The translations under genes and the position numbers were made by a program. A DNA stretch of 64,000 nt from Mactromeris polynyma (Eukaryota; Mollusca; Bivalvia; Venerida; Mactridae), in assembly GCA_032209605.1 (NCBI GenBank), contig JASFXZ010000001.1, forward strand, positions 44,954,619 through 45,018,618. The letters are read 5' to 3'. Below the pieces are notes generated by a model, which saw nothing but the letters and a program-made list of their open reading frames with translations, had not been told where the DNA came from and searched no databases. Shown piece after piece: positions 1 through 11,943 of this stretch (position 1 is the first letter of the stretch; each line of letters begins with the position of its first letter).

Positions 1-549
1 AAATCATTTGACAGCCTTGTTTTGATTACTGCCCTCCACAACTGTCAACTTATTGATGATTTTATTGGACACATTGCTGGTTTCTTGGACACAAGAAAAC
101 TATTTCAGCTATCAAATCCTGAGCTCAAGTCTTTCTCTCAAGTAAAGCTTGTGAAATTACTGCTTGGTGAACAGCATGATGCACACAATGCATTGCAAGA
201 TGCAAAATCTTTGAAAAAGCTAGTAAAATCCACACATGTCTCCAATAAATTGGTGGAAACGTCTATGTTCTCTCCAGCTTATGCTGTGCAATCCTTCGAT
301 TATAGCCACATGGTCAGTCTGAATATCCCAAGTTTAAATAACTTGATAAATCAGAAAGTTATTGGCAATAATGTTTCCAAAAAAATTGCCGGTAGTGGTC
401 TCAGATTGAAACACTTGAAAATAGTTTACCAGAGAAATGGTAGACAGGGCATAGAAGATTTGTTTGCTGAAACAGTAAATGGGAAAGTGAGAGTTACTAA
501 AATTGTTAGAATAATAGAATCGGTTTGTGATTTTTTATCAAAATGTTAG
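1..549 (+). CDS. DEDDh exonuclease domain, C-terminal part (last exon, partial)
   Basis: The frame is open from the first base and ends at TAG 547-549, so this is the 3' end of a coding exon cut by the window edge; no start codon is needed here. Early residues read SFDSLVLITAL, then GFLDTRKLF, then HDAHNALQDAKSLKKL. The last holds the H-x4-D Exo III motif of DEDDh exonucleases (His at 184-186, Asp at 199-201), and GFLDT fits the region before it. The spacing and wording resemble the exonuclease domain of the PML-C / TREX-like group. The family cuts DNA or RNA 3' to 5' with two metal ions; the Exo I motif must lie upstream, outside the window. About 115 residues follow the His-Asp motif and match nothing I recognise. 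It could also be a domesticated transposon-associated exonuclease. Confidence 0.75.
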   Translation, partial: KSFDSLVLITALHNCQLIDDFIGHIAGFLDTRKLFQLSNPELKSFSQVKLVKLLLGEQHDAHNALQDAKSLKKLVKSTHVSNKLVETSMFSPAYAVQSFDYSHMVSLNIPSLNNLINQKVIGNNVSKKIAGSGLRLKHLKIVYQRNGRQGIEDLFAETVNGKVRVTKIVRIIESVCDFLSKC

Positions 550-2245
550 TACTGTTCTTGTTCATATGTTATTATATCCCCATCAAAAGAGCTTGTTGGT
601 GCCTGTATATGAATCACTTGTTCACATTCAATTGTGTAATTTCACTTTTGTTACTTTTTTGAGAAATTATTTTTTAGCATTTTTTGAAAAAAAATCTTAT
701 TTTTTTCTTGTTCGTAATGTGAATGATATTCAAATACGTTTAAAATTAATTAAATAACACAACACTTACACACAAAACACTGTTAAAACTTGGATCCCTT
801 AATATTGAAAAAATTGGGTGGGGTAATTTGACATCGTTTTAAGCATATTTTGGCGTTTTTTATCCGCAGTAAGATGATGAGTTGGTAGTAATTCCATCAG
901 AAATTATTGCTTTTTGGTTTGTGTTTGTACAAAAGTCAATTGAACTTATTGTAAGTAACAAAATTTTGGAACAAAATATTGGGCATTATACAACTACATC
1001 TTGATGTAACACAAGTGAAGAAAGAGCTGTGGTATGTCACAATGAGTCGTCAATGTTTTCATTGCTTTATTGAAAGTTTTGTGGATAAAAGTTCAGTTAC
1101 ATGGATGATATATTACGTCAGTTCAAACTCACAGAAAAGGAATAGTTGGATTATAGAATAGTCTGAGTATCTTACATCAATACATACAGAAAAAATATCA
1201 CACATAAAGATGATAGATGCTTAGACTATGAAACAAGAAGTTGTCGGTAAATGTTTGATTTTATTTCTATAAAAAAATCCCGTAACAATATGATTGTATA
1301 AGTACATTTTGATGAACACATCAACAAAATGTGAGGATGTTACGCGGACAAAAATGGCCGTAACCTATTTATTACTGAACGGACACATATCATTTGAACA
1401 TCCATTCTCTTATTAAACCATTTCCTACAAGATATGCGTTTCGATTTGAAATTCCAAAATAAATTTTTTGGGAGATTTGATGATACATGTGTGTTCATAA
1501 AAATTCACTTATTGATGAAATACTGCTCTATATGAGTGTAGTGGTTCATGGAACAGTAATTATAGATTACTCAAACCATATTCAACTGTATTAATGTTAT
1601 ATTTAATGAAAATATTGAGGATCGCTATATTTTATTATCAACAATAGATCTACTTCTAGTTCTCTAAAAGTTCAAAGCAAATAGAGATCTTGCATTTCAG
1701 TGCATGTACAGCATCTGACGGTGTAGTTGTTCTATTGTGTAATGTACATGTATATAAATTATTATTATCTTTGTATGTTTTGTATTTACAATCTATGTCT
1801 AAGATACATATTTTGTGAAATCATCCAGAAATGTGTTGTATAGACACTATGATGTGGATTTGCTATTTTATGTATTTGTTTTACTTCAATGTTCGATGTC
1901 AAAGTTGTACTTTATAAATCTGTGTCGATCTATTTCTAAGTTATGTTGATTTTTTTTGTATAATTGTATTCATAAACCATTACCTTGTCTATGAATGGAT
2001 TACATGACATGCAAACTAATGTCTTATGTTTCAATATGATAATGTCTCTTAATAACATCTTGATATAACTTGGTCAGATACTGCTGACTTACATGTAGAT
2101 TGTGAATACATGTATGTACATTATATCTAGGTTATATAGTTTTGTTCCTGCTAATTTATGCACGCTATACTCGTGTCTTTACTTTTGTTGGTTATATACA
2201 GAATACATTATTTAGTACAGGAGTATGTGTTATCCTTGTATCACA
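550..2245 (+). other. 3' UTR and spacer after the exonuclease exon
   Basis: AT-rich and without convincing coding potential. The first AATAAA after the stop is at 1458-1463 and may be the polyadenylation signal, but several AT-rich alternatives exist. I see no RNA gene here. Confidence 0.4.
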
Positions 2246-2450
2246 CTATTCACGCCTTATTGCTCCCCTAAATATCAAACTATTCACGCCTTATTGCTCC
2301 CCTAAATATCAAACTATTCACGCCTTATTGCTCCCCTAAATATCAAACTATTCCCGCCTTATTGCTCCCCTAAATATCAAACTATTCACGCCTTATTGCT
2401 CCCCTAAATATCAAACTATTCACGCCTTATTGCTCCCCTAAATATACCGG
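2246..2450. repeat. 34-bp minisatellite, 6 copies
   Basis: Six nearly identical units, each containing CTATTCACGCCTTATTGC followed by TCCCCTAAATATC. One copy has CCCGCC in place of CACGCC. The high identity implies recent expansion. Confidence 0.95.
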
Positions 2451-3530
2451 TTTTGGAGTACAATGAAACCCGTCTAAACCGAACCTTTTCCGGAGCGGGT
2501 CGATCGTTCGGTTTTCACAGGTGTACGCTTTTTCCAGGACTTATAAAGTTTGTTCGTGTGTCGACTCTTGGTTACGTATTCCTGGTGTCTTTAGGTGTAT
2601 TTTGCATACATTGTTCATGTTTGTATCGAAATAACTTCTTTGTCTGTTTTCATTATCAAAGTTATGTAAAAGTACGCAAGAACAAGTTAACGAGAGGCAA
2701 TTCGAAAACCAATCTCCACCCGATTTCTATGAAAATGGACAGAACAATTTGTCTTTGAAATACACTGGACACTTAATCGGAAACAGACACGGACCAGTTT
2801 CAAGTTTCAAAGCTTATTGCGCAAAAAGGCCGGACAAAACATACATGTACATGTATCATTTCAGTTGTATATTGCAAGGTATTGCTCTCGTTCCTTTGTG
2901 GCATTAAACATGTACATAGCTAGATTTATACTACGTTAGTGTTTTGTGAAGACATTAAAATATAAAACATTTTAATAGATGCATTGTTTTGATTTATAAC
3001 ACACCAAGGGAGATAATCATTGAAAAGTGTGTGGTTGCACTATTAGGAGCAAACGATGGACTGTGAACATACTTGCGTACGTACATGAATGCTGATACAG
3101 TGTTGTCTGGTGATGCAACAAAATGAAGAAATTTGAATAGAAAAGATCAATGTATTACTGAGTATGATATCAATAATTAATAGGATTTTAATTTCAGACT
3201 TTTTGAAAAAAATTATTGTGTTGTTTATCTGGATGTAAGGCATGGGAGATGCATTGCTGGCATGCGATTCTTTTTTGTTAAGTTTAACAATACAGGATAG
3301 GCAGGGTTTTGAGGGGAATAGCGCCAGACTCGTTGACCAAAGGTCCTGAACTAAAACCTAGTGTGGAACTGTGTTTGACCACAAACTATACAGTCTCTGA
3401 ATGTGGCGTGTGTAAGCAGCCTAGGAATCAGTCATTTAGAGTAATTACAGGTTGTGTTAGAACTTCTTTCACTATATACCCACAACATAGTTTCATTAAA
3501 TGATACACAACAAAACATCTGTGCCTGAAT
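2451..3530. other. Spacer with possible pogo/Tigger-like end
   Basis: Near 2460 the bases ATGAAACCCGTCTAAACCGA look like the terminal repeat of pogo/Tigger-type elements. No matching opposite end is seen, so it may be a fragment. The rest is AT-rich and non-coding. Confidence 0.3.
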
Positions 3531-3537
3531 GAAGAAA

Positions 3538-3543
3538 TTTATT
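3538..3543 (-). terminator. Poly(A) signal of the FABP gene
   Basis: On the minus strand this reads AATAAA, about 150 bases after the FABP stop codon (3693-3695), a normal length for an FABP 3' UTR. No better hexamer lies between. Confidence 0.6.
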
Positions 3544-3692
3544 TTATCTAAAGCACTACATGTTCCGGTCGACATAAAACACTACTCTACCATGTCTCCA
3601 GAATCTAATAAACACACATCTATAGATCAGCAAACTGTGGTAACATGCATCTTGTGATGGGTGTGAGTCATTCATCCACCGCCTCACACCTG

Positions 3693-3737
3693 CTATAGCT
3701 TATTGTAAGTACACTTTGAGCCACCGATGTCACGTGT
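3693..3737 (-). CDS. FABP exon 4
   Basis: Follows ATTTCAG and encodes TRDIGGSKCTYNKL and TAG. The aromatic Tyr is at the usual third-from-last strand position, but the paired Arg is absent. Confidence 0.85.
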   Translation of the reverse strand, partial: TRDIGGSKCTYNKL

Positions 3738-6700
3738 CTGAAATAATTAAAAACACATGAAAACACATGTCATCATGATAAAGATTTTAGTGTTGGTAGT
3801 GCAAATGTCATAGTAGTGTACACTTGTGTGCATGGTTTCTGTTACATATTATTGTGTCATTATACATTGTATTTATATCCTGAAACCCGCAATTCAATGA
3901 CATATGCTTTATCTAGTGTACATAGTCATGTGCTTATTGATGTACACTGAACAAGTTTTCTAAACGTCCATGTAATATAAAATACAAACATAAAAAAACG
4001 GTTTTATATGCCTACTTAAAATTTGGCATTCTAGAATTATACATAGTATAAGTTTATACTCTATCGACTTTCACAAAGAAAATACCTATTTATCGTCATG
4101 GTTGACCACGAGTGACGGTGAGTACGATTTTCAACTTTCAGCACGAGGACCACGTGTACTATGTAGTAAGTGGTGACAATCATTTCAATGCAATACAAGT
4201 TGTATGTCCAACTCGAAAACAGAAAAAATGCCGACAAAGACCACTGTCCGGCGTGCAGTAAAATCAGGCGTGAAAATCTATCAAGTAGTCCTATTGATTT
4301 ACTCAGAGCTAGTACGTGAAGATAACATGATTTACTCAGGGCTAGTACATGAAGATAACATGATTTACTCAGGGCTAGTACATGAAGATAACATGATTTA
4401 CTCAGGGCTAGTACATGCAGATAACATGATTTACTCAGGGCTAGTACGTGAAGATAACATGATTTACTCAGGGCTAGTACATGAAGATAACATGATTTAC
4501 TCAGGGCTAGTACATGAAGATAACATGATTTACTCAGGGCTAGTACATGCAGATAACATGATTTACTCAGGGCTAGTACATGAAGATAACATGATTTACT
4601 CAGGGCTAGAACATGAAGATAACATGATTTACTCAGGGCTAGTACATGAAGATAACATGATTTACTCAGGGCTCGTACATGCAGATAACATGATTTACTC
4701 AGGGCTAGTACATGCAGATAACATGATTTACTCAGGGCTAGTACATGCAGATAACATGATTTACTCAGGGCTAGTACATGCAGATAACATGATTTACTCA
4801 GGGCTAGTACATGAAGATAACATGATTTACTCAGGGCTAGTACGTGAAGATAACATGATTTACTCAGGGCTAGTACATGCAGATAACATGATTTACTCAG
4901 GGCTAGTACGTGAAGATAACATGATTTACTCAGGGCTAGTACGTGAAGATAACATGATTTACTCAGGGCTAGTACGTGAAGATAACATGATTTACTCAGG
5001 GCTAGTACGTGAAGATAACATGATTTACTCAGGGCTAGTACGTGCAGATAACAATCATTCGTAATGGACATTATAACGACATTATGCTGTAAGGGTGTAT
5101 CAAAGATTGGATATAACGAAGTAAATATACAGGTCCCCAGACATTTGTTATAAGCATGTTGCACTGTAATAAGCTGGTACTAAGTGGTGATCTGAATTAC
5201 TAGGGCCTTATTCATAAGCATTATTAAACTGTAACTCAGAGTTAGACGTTAAAATGTGAAATGTATAACAATACAGAGTTGACGAATAATTGGCCAAAGT
5301 GTACAGTGGTTTACAACAATCATTTAGACAAAATTTCATACGCTTAGATGCAATGACGACGTTGGACTGGTAAGTATTACTTTTACGAACTCAAAAAAGT
5401 CTTAAGTCTGAGTTTCAGTCTTACAATGTTAGTGAATAAGGACCCTGATTATAATAGCCAAGAGACATAGCAGACACATACAGGACTAAAATACTTAACA
5501 GGGCTGTTAATCTTCCTGTTTCCAGTTGATGTTAGACAATTTTATTTATCTTGAGCAATTAGCATTCTCCAACCTGTTCCAAGTTGCATTTAAAATCTAA
5601 TATCAACAATTTACAAAAAGTAGTTAACTGTAATGTACTGTTCATGAGTATACACTGAACACATTTTCTAAACGTCCATGTAATAAAAATACAAATTTGA
5701 GAAAACGGTTTAACATGTGATTTGAAAGTTGGCATTCCGTTATCATACATATTACTCTATCGAATTTCACAAAGAAAATGAGTACGATTTTCAACTTTTG
5801 GCAGGAGGTTCACGTGTACTATATGGTAAGCGGTGAATTTCATTTCAACGCAATTAACATTGTATGTCCAACACGAAAAACAGAAAAGATGCCGACAAGG
5901 ACCACTGAAGAACGCGCCAGGGCCGTCGGTATGATAGATGCTGATTCGACAGGTATGACTAACTTTATTATTAATAAATCAATTTAAATGCAATTTGAAA
6001 AATAATTGTAAACATACATGTATATAGTTTTGTATTATTTACGTTTTTATTAATATTTCAGGTTGCCCGTCTGTTCAATAGACGAAACTATGTACAATTG
6101 TTTCTGTTCTTATATTTCGACGAAGTACCAAGTGGATGTTTAGAATTTTTGTTCAGTGTATGTATATTTACTGACCTTGACTAGCTGGTCGCCTTTTTTC
6201 TGTATCGAAGAAACAGACTCCACATCCCCTTCTTTGGTTTTTCCCACCATCTTTCCGTCTTTCATTTGTATCATACCCTGAGGAATATGTGGAGGACATA
6301 AATATAAAATTTTGAGACTTGAACCATATGAAATAAAATTGAACTCTGAATAGCATTAATAGATCTTTCTTGCAATTGTAGATGGAAAGGTTAGCCCATT
6401 TTAGTGCAGTTTTGCATGGTTTCCAAAATGGAATGTGGAAATTAATTATTTCATACGAAAATTGATTCATGCTATTAATAATGTACTTATCTGTACCTTG
6501 ATTGGTGTTTTCAGCCAGCTAGTAGTCGTAAAGTCCTCCCCTAACTTGAATGTAGATTGATTTAAAGTTATGCAGGCCTTTTCTTTGACAGTATAGGTAT
6601 CGCTTTCATGCGATATTTCTAACTGTAGCACTAGGTCAGGTGACAAGTCTATGAATGTTTTCGGAATTCCTGAAACGAAAAAATGTATTTACACATCAGT

Positions 6701-9700
6701 TTATTTGAGTTTCTATTGAATCCTGCATTGTAGTGATAATACATTAGTAAGATTATTTTCAAAGACACCATAAGGGGCATGTTTATCCATTTAAACTGCA
6801 AAACGTGCAACATATATTTGAAAAAGAAACTATTTTACGTACATGGGTTGATGGTTATCACTAATTTCTATTTGTTTTTTTACTTATTACGTTATTAGTT
6901 GTTTACAAAATACGTCATTTTGCCGATGTGTTGAAAACACAAAAAAATGTTTTGTACTTACGACCCAAAAAATCAATGATTATTTTTTCAATGAAGCATA
7001 TGATAATTGTTTTCATACCTATAAATATTCTAAAAAAATGTTTTTAAAAAACTGTGTTTATTTATGTGCATAAATTGCAGTAGAGTTATAGAGAATAATA
7101 GGTTAGTGACGTGGAATGAGAAAGTTTATCAGGCAAGGCTAAGTAATTAAGGGGTTATCCTGTCACTTCTTGTGTTAAGCAAGGGGAAATACCTTAATTT
7201 TAAATAATACCGAGTTACATCCCCTAAATTGTGACTTAATTAATTGTGTGACGTATTGAATCTCTTGTGACGTATTGAATAAAGTGTGGTTAGCATCTTA
7301 TGCCGAGAGAAATAGTCTGACACTTTGATAGACTATCGGAAACTTGTGTTCCTAGGACAGCTGTGTAGATTACCTTGTAAATATCTTGCAAAGAAAATGT
7401 TCAACCATCGTCTAACAAGATACCTAAATAACGACTACCAAGAATTAGGTCTTGTCCCGGATACTTACAGACTTCTACAGAAGTATAGTCTTTACTCAGA
7501 GCTTGATAGGTATTTAAAAACAGGATTGTTCCCTGGCAAACAACGTTGGAAATTCCTTCTTAAACATCACGTACTGTTCCCACGGAAACACGAGCAAGTG
7601 ACACGACTAGTGCTTCATTAACACAATCTCACCCAGAGTTACGCCCCGTCGTCATGGTCATTGTTGCTCTAATCGGAAAGTTATTTTCACGACGTTGTAC
7701 TGAACAGTGTAAATATTGTTTTTTTATCTTCTGAAACTGTCATTAATCATACTTTACATTTCTGCTCAGAGAAATCCAAATTAAGACAATCAATTTGGGA
7801 CTTCATTATTGATAATGAAGGTTTATCAGTCTACAAGACTTGGACTAGACAACCTATAGACAGTCAAATAGATACGCTCCTAACGCTTACGGTTAAATAC
7901 GCCAAACAACATAGATTCTACATTTCTAGGTTGCTGTATCGAATGTTTGAAAATGTTCTGTAATATTTATGAACAATGAACTGCTGAATGTATAGTATAT
8001 ACCTATACAGTATTATAATATTATCAATTTCATACAGTATTTCCCCTTATCGTCCTATTTACTATTGCATACATGTTTATATATCACTTAAATGGTTCAA
8101 ACATTTCGTTTCGGTTTAAGTCATTTACGACAGTGATACGTATCATTGTGTACAGTATTCCTCATTACTAACATTTCGTTTTCGCGTTAGTGTGATTAAT
8201 GCTTTACACTTAGTAATATATAATTATAAATGTACATGTATTGTATTGTCTTAGTCGTGTATTAGTGTAATGATGTGAGTATGTGTCTGATTATGTCGTC
8301 CTGTTTATGTGTAAATGTTAATACATATGATAATCATTCATGTTTTAATTAGACTAAAATTGTGAAAATCGTAAATGTATGTATGTATATAACATGTATT
8401 GTGCTCTCCGAAATTGGAGGAATAAAAGAATCTATCTATCTAATATGAATTTATCTGCGTTTGCGTAAATCTGATGAGCATAAAACAATAACAAATCTAA
8501 GAATTTGCTACAATTTAGTAGGGGTCAAAAATTAAACATTACAATTAGTGCAGACGCAATTTTCCACGGATTGTTTACGAATGATGAGAAATGTCAAGTG
8601 CCACAGGACACGTGAAAAAGAAGTGATATTCACGGCATTTATTTCATGAATATTTGGATATTTAATTAAACTGCACTAGAAACAAGGAATCAATCTATGG
8701 ATTCAGTCTATCAGTGCCATTTATGATTGCAAAGGAATTTTCGGCACAAATAGATGAAACCGGAATGGGATTCTAAAATTGAGATGGGTGTGGTACGTAT
8801 TGCTGTTGGTACTGATCAATACGTTATTTTCGTGAGAAACTCGACAGTACGGTCATCCCTGATGAGTTCAAACGTAGTCAATCTCAAATTTCCGACATAA
8901 TTGTGTTCCAATGTTGTATCAGCTGATAATTTGTTTACTGCGAGTTCCATTAAGCACTTAAATTCGGGTCAAAATGCAATCCGAGTAACGGGATAAGATT
9001 AAGCAATGTTTGAATGAAAACAGAACCATTTTGGGGAAATGAACATTTTATGGTATGCATTATACAAAAAAAGATGAAATTTGCGTTAGGATTCAATTGA
9101 ATAAAAAACATTATTTTAGTAAGTCCGGAAAAAATATACTTTACCAAAAATAGTCCGGCTAGTCACGTTGTCATGTGACGTGAGATAAAAGTCATGTGAC
9201 CTGATAAAGCAAAAAGTACCAGACACCCTGTTATCGGGTCGAAATTACAGCAAGTGACAGGATAAACATTTCAGATGTGTTATTAAATACTCTTCGTTAT
9301 TCCTACTTTATACATTTACTACACTGATTCATTAAAGTAATACTATGCTCATGTTTGTGTTCATTTGTTTACCTTACCAAACATAAAAAATATATTTCCT
9401 ATAGTTAAAAACATCAATAAAAATGCATTAACAAAGAATGAACTCATAATGCATTGATCCCTATTTGTTGAAGAAAGATGTTTGTACATCATAAAATTTA
9501 AATAAAACTTCCCGTTTTTTAACAATCAGGCTATTTTACAGGTTTTGACTGTTGGTAATATGATCAAAAACGATTTTTTCAATCGGTTATACATTGCAAT
9601 GGTTCTTATAAGAGATGTTTAGCCAATGTAACAACAATACTGAATGAAGCCAATTCAAACTTTTATGTTCAGATGAGCCAGATATATCTTTAACATTTAT

Positions 9701-9877
9701 AAAAATCAGTACATCTGTCAAATGTGCGAAGATTTATAACTTCTAAAAATACAATAATAACTCGGTACATGTAACTAAAATACTGGAAAAAAAGATGCAA
9801 TTAGACTCACCTAATGAGTTCATACATGTCTCTATGCCTTCTTTCTTCACGCTTTCCCACTTGCCGACAAACTCCAT
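3693..9877 (-). CDS. Fatty-acid-binding protein (intracellular lipid-binding family), complete four-exon gene
   Basis: Joined coding exons are 9877-9811, 6669-6497, 6277-6176 and 3737-3693 (67, 173, 102 and 45 bp), 387 bp in all for 128 residues. Every junction has GT-AG ends and the frame is continuous. The protein starts MEFVGKWESVKKEG, the family signature F-x-G-K-W, has FKLGEDF in the barrel, and ends SKCTYNKL. Four exons of about 22, 58, 34 and 14 residues match the conserved FABP gene plan. FABPs are cytosolic beta-barrels that carry fatty acids or related lipids. Vertebrate members are usually 132-135 residues, so this one is slightly short. The usual Arg of the C-terminal R-x-Y carboxylate-binding motif is Cys here (C-T-Y), which may change ligand binding. 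Introns 1 and 3 hold a LINE fragment, a MITE and a 33-bp minisatellite. Confidence 0.9.
3942..4250. repeat. Direct duplication, copy A
   Basis: About 300 bp that recur in the same orientation at 5650-5908, starting TACACTGAACA and including TCTAAACGTCCATGTAAT, CACGTGTACTAT and AAAATGCCGACAA. The 33-bp minisatellite lies directly after this copy and before copy B. Confidence 0.8.
4296..5053. repeat. 33-bp minisatellite, about 23 copies, in FABP intron 3
   Basis: Each unit holds GATAACATGATTTACTCAGG and GCTAGTACATGAA. Variable sites are mainly ACATG/ACGTG and GAAGAT/GCAGAT. Because 33 is divisible by three, open frames of 286 and 367 codons run on both strands; they are artefacts of the repeat. 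Confidence 0.95.
5203..5445. mobile_element. MITE with GGGCCTTATTCATAA inverted ends, copy 1
   Basis: Begins GGGCCTTATTCATAAGCAT with ACTGTAACTCAGA behind it, and ends TCTGAGTTTCAGTCTTACAA then GTGAATAAGGACCC, the imperfect reverse complement. The inverted repeats are about 40 bp. It has no coding capacity. Relatives lie at 11731 and 58039. Confidence 0.75.
5650..5908. repeat. Direct duplication, copy B
   Basis: Diverged second copy of 3942-4250. Just beyond its end the frame reads MPTRTTEERARAVGMIDAD, which resembles a transposase helix-turn-helix start. A possible continuation, VARLFN (from 6061), lies after a GT-AG segment but is one base out of frame, so I treat it as a degenerate relic at most. 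Confidence 0.6.
6176..6277 (-). CDS. FABP exon 3
   Basis: Follows CCTCAG and ends before GTCAGT. Exactly 34 codons, in phase 0 at both ends. It contains MKDGKMVGKTKEGD, the typical strand-turn-strand of this exon. Confidence 0.9.
6497..6669 (-). CDS. FABP exon 2
   Basis: Follows TTTCAG and ends before the donor GTACAG. It encodes the central strands of the barrel, including FKLGEDF. Length is 173 bp, close to the family norm. Confidence 0.9.
7291..8440 (+). mobile_element. 5'-truncated LINE, 3' end, in FABP intron 1
   Basis: The frame from 7325 (RKLVFLGQLCRLP, then RLTRYLNNDYQELGLVPD) is the C-terminal region after the reverse transcriptase in molluscan LINEs. With small frame breaks it continues past 7621 into a segment with ETV, HTLHFC and KLRQSIWDFI, ending near 7960. 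A non-coding tail ends at TATCTATCTA around 8440, a typical LINE 3' microsatellite. It lies antisense to the FABP gene. Confidence 0.7.
8441..9810. other. FABP intron 1 remainder
   Basis: AT-rich intron sequence. I see no exon, RNA gene or clear transposon. GTCATGTGAC occurs twice near 9170-9200. Confidence 0.5.
9811..9877 (-). CDS. FABP exon 1
   Basis: Starts at ATG 9877-9875 in the context AAAATGG and ends TCATTAG before the donor GTGAG. It encodes 22 residues plus one base of the Gly codon and contains F-V-G-K-W. Confidence 0.9.
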
Positions 9878-9919
9878 TTTCAAACTAAGTTGTGAGCAGC
9901 AAGTCAATGCTTAAGAACA

Positions 9920-9962
9920 AATGAAATATAAATTTCCTTTCCAATATATATATATATTCCTA
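9920..9962 (-). promoter_or_regulatory. Possible FABP core promoter
   Basis: A run of alternating TA (about 9945-9957) and a TTATATTTC tract lie 45-85 bases upstream of the FABP start codon. They could act as TATA elements, but AT-rich runs are common here. Confidence 0.25.
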
Positions 9963-10239
9963 AACTGCCCTAGGATTAAGCATTACGCAAGAATTGCTTG
10001 TGGGCATGCATACTATTTAATTGCATTAATACTTAAAAACATCCGCTGTTAATCAACAAGCACTTGATTCAAAAAACCTGATAAAAGTTTATATCTTTGC
10101 ACCAAGTAATTACACTCAATAGTTATTGTTATTTTTGGTTCCCGGGTAATCGCCGGAGGGCATGTAATATGTTTTATTCTAATCAATAATTACCAGCATT
10201 CTCTGAAAGATCCCACGATGCCCTAGTTTTTCAAGTTCT

Positions 10240-10358
10240 TTAAGATGGGCGATCAAAAAGTTCTATGATAATTCCTGCATCTTCTTTATGCAATTTGAAA
10301 AAATATAAAGAATAAGTAGCTAAAGGGAACGCCACAAACATAAGAGAGTGCCAACTCT
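10240..10358. repeat. Dispersed repeat next to the 54-bp array
   Basis: The stretch with AATAAGTAGCTAAAGGGAAC and GCCACAAACATAAGA recurs, diverged, near 61780-61815. The two sites therefore share an element of unknown type. Confidence 0.55.
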
Positions 10359-11127
10359 GTACCAGCTTAAGCCTGTAAGGGGAGGGATTGTTTTGTGAAT
10401 GTAGTGTTCCCTGTACCAGCTTAATCATATAAGGGGAGGGATGGTCTTGTGAATGTAGTGTTCCCTGTACCAGCTTAATCATATAAGGGGAGGGATTGTT
10501 TTGTGAAACTAGTGTTCCCTGTACCAGCTTAATCATATAAGGGGAGGGATGGTCTTGTGAATGTAATGTTCCCTGTACCAGCTTAATCATATAAGGGGAG
10601 GGATTGTTTTGTGAAACTAGTGTTCCCTGTACCAGCTTAATCATATAAGGGGAGGGATGGTCTTGTGAATGTAGTGTTCCCTGTACCAGCTTAATCATAT
10701 AAGGGGAGGAATTGTTTTGTGAAATTAGTGTTCCCTGTACCAGCTTAATCATATAAGGGGAGGGATTGTTTTGTGAAACTAGTGTTCCCTGTACCAGCTT
10801 AATCATATAAGGGGAGGGATTGTTTTGTGAAACTAGTGTTCCCTGTACCAGCTTACTCATATAAGGGGAGGGATGGTCTTGTGAATGTAGCGTTCCCTGT
10901 ACCAGCTTAGTCATGTAAGGGGAGGGATGGTCTTGTGAATGTAGCGTTCCCTGTACCAGCTTAGTCATGTTAGGGGAGGGATGGTCTTGTGAATGTAGCG
11001 GTCGCTGTACCAGCTTAGTCATGTAAGGGGAGGGATGGTATTGTGAATGTAGCGTTCCCTGTACCAGCTTAGTCATGTAAGGGGAGGGATGGTCTTGTGA
11101 ATGTAGCGGTCGCTGTACCAGCTTAAC
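10359..11127. repeat. 54-bp minisatellite, about 14 copies
   Basis: Each unit holds CCCTGTACCAGCTTAATCAT and AAGGGGAGGGAT. Two unit types (GGTCTTGTGAATGTA and TTGTTTTGTGAAACTA) alternate in the middle of the array, giving a partial 108-bp higher-order repeat. A 310-codon minus-strand frame crosses it and is not a credible gene. It lies about 480 bp upstream of the FABP start codon. Confidence 0.95.
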
Positions 11128-11730
11128 CCTTCCTGTCAGTATGAATGAATTCTTCAGCCTCTTCAATGACACTAAAAATGATCAAACGTGACGGTTTCAA
11201 GTCTACTGTATTATGTATGTAAATTACGCATTCATGTAATTCGCACGAAATACTGAACTGTTGTAGCTCACGGAACTTTTTGACTGACCCTCTTTCAAAG
11301 TATTCTTCTGAATGTAATTTATTGATGGTAAATTTAAGTGCAACATACGTTCATGTTCTCACATTTATAGAAATTACCCCAAAAATGACATCTGTGGGTT
11401 AGATCAAACAGATTATATGATTCATTAATTATGCTCTGTAATTTCTACAATATGGATGTATATCACATTTACGTGCTTTACAGTCGAGGTTATGTACAAT
11501 GTGCCAAATCATAATTTCTGTAAAATAAGTGGCACAGCAGGTGCATTATAAACGTACATATTGGCAGGTCATTGCAGTACAGGTTTCTCTTTGTGTGGGT
11601 TCAGACACAGTGTGATTTCATCGTTTTAATATATTTTACATGTTTTGCTGCTTTTCTTTGTTCATATGTAAGCTCTAAGCATTATATATCTTTATTGAGA
11701 TGACAAATTGACTGAATTAAAGTCATCACC

Positions 11731-11930
11731 GGAGCCTTGTTCATAAACATTTAAGACTGAAACTCAGACTTCGACATTTTGTTAAATGTTCTATTTGCTC
11801 CTTTGTTATGATAACCGTATCGATTTTAATAAACTTGAAAAGTGTACAATGTGTAACAACAATTATTCAGACGAAATTCCATTCGTTTAGATTCAATGTA
11901 TATGATGAATCCAGGTCAATATAACGTCTG
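11731..11930. mobile_element. MITE of the GGGCCTTATTC family, copy 2 (right end lost)
   Basis: Begins GGAGCCTTGTTCATAAACAT followed by AAGACTGAAACTCAGACTT. Internal sequence (AACAACAATTATTCAGACG) resembles copy 1. The right inverted repeat is missing. Confidence 0.6.
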
Positions 11931-11943
11931 AACTGATGAAAGA

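Noticed and set aside
2142..2339. 65-codon frame near the exonuclease gene
   Set aside because: Its C-terminal half is the 34-bp minisatellite and it has no family signature.
4061..5164. Repeat proteins of 286-367 codons over the 33-bp array
   Set aside because: Open on both strands with the same period, no conserved domain, and located within a FABP intron.
5889..6090. Intact transposase start with intron
   Set aside because: The helix-turn-helix-like reading is one base out of frame after the GT-AG segment and stops at once; no catalytic domain follows.
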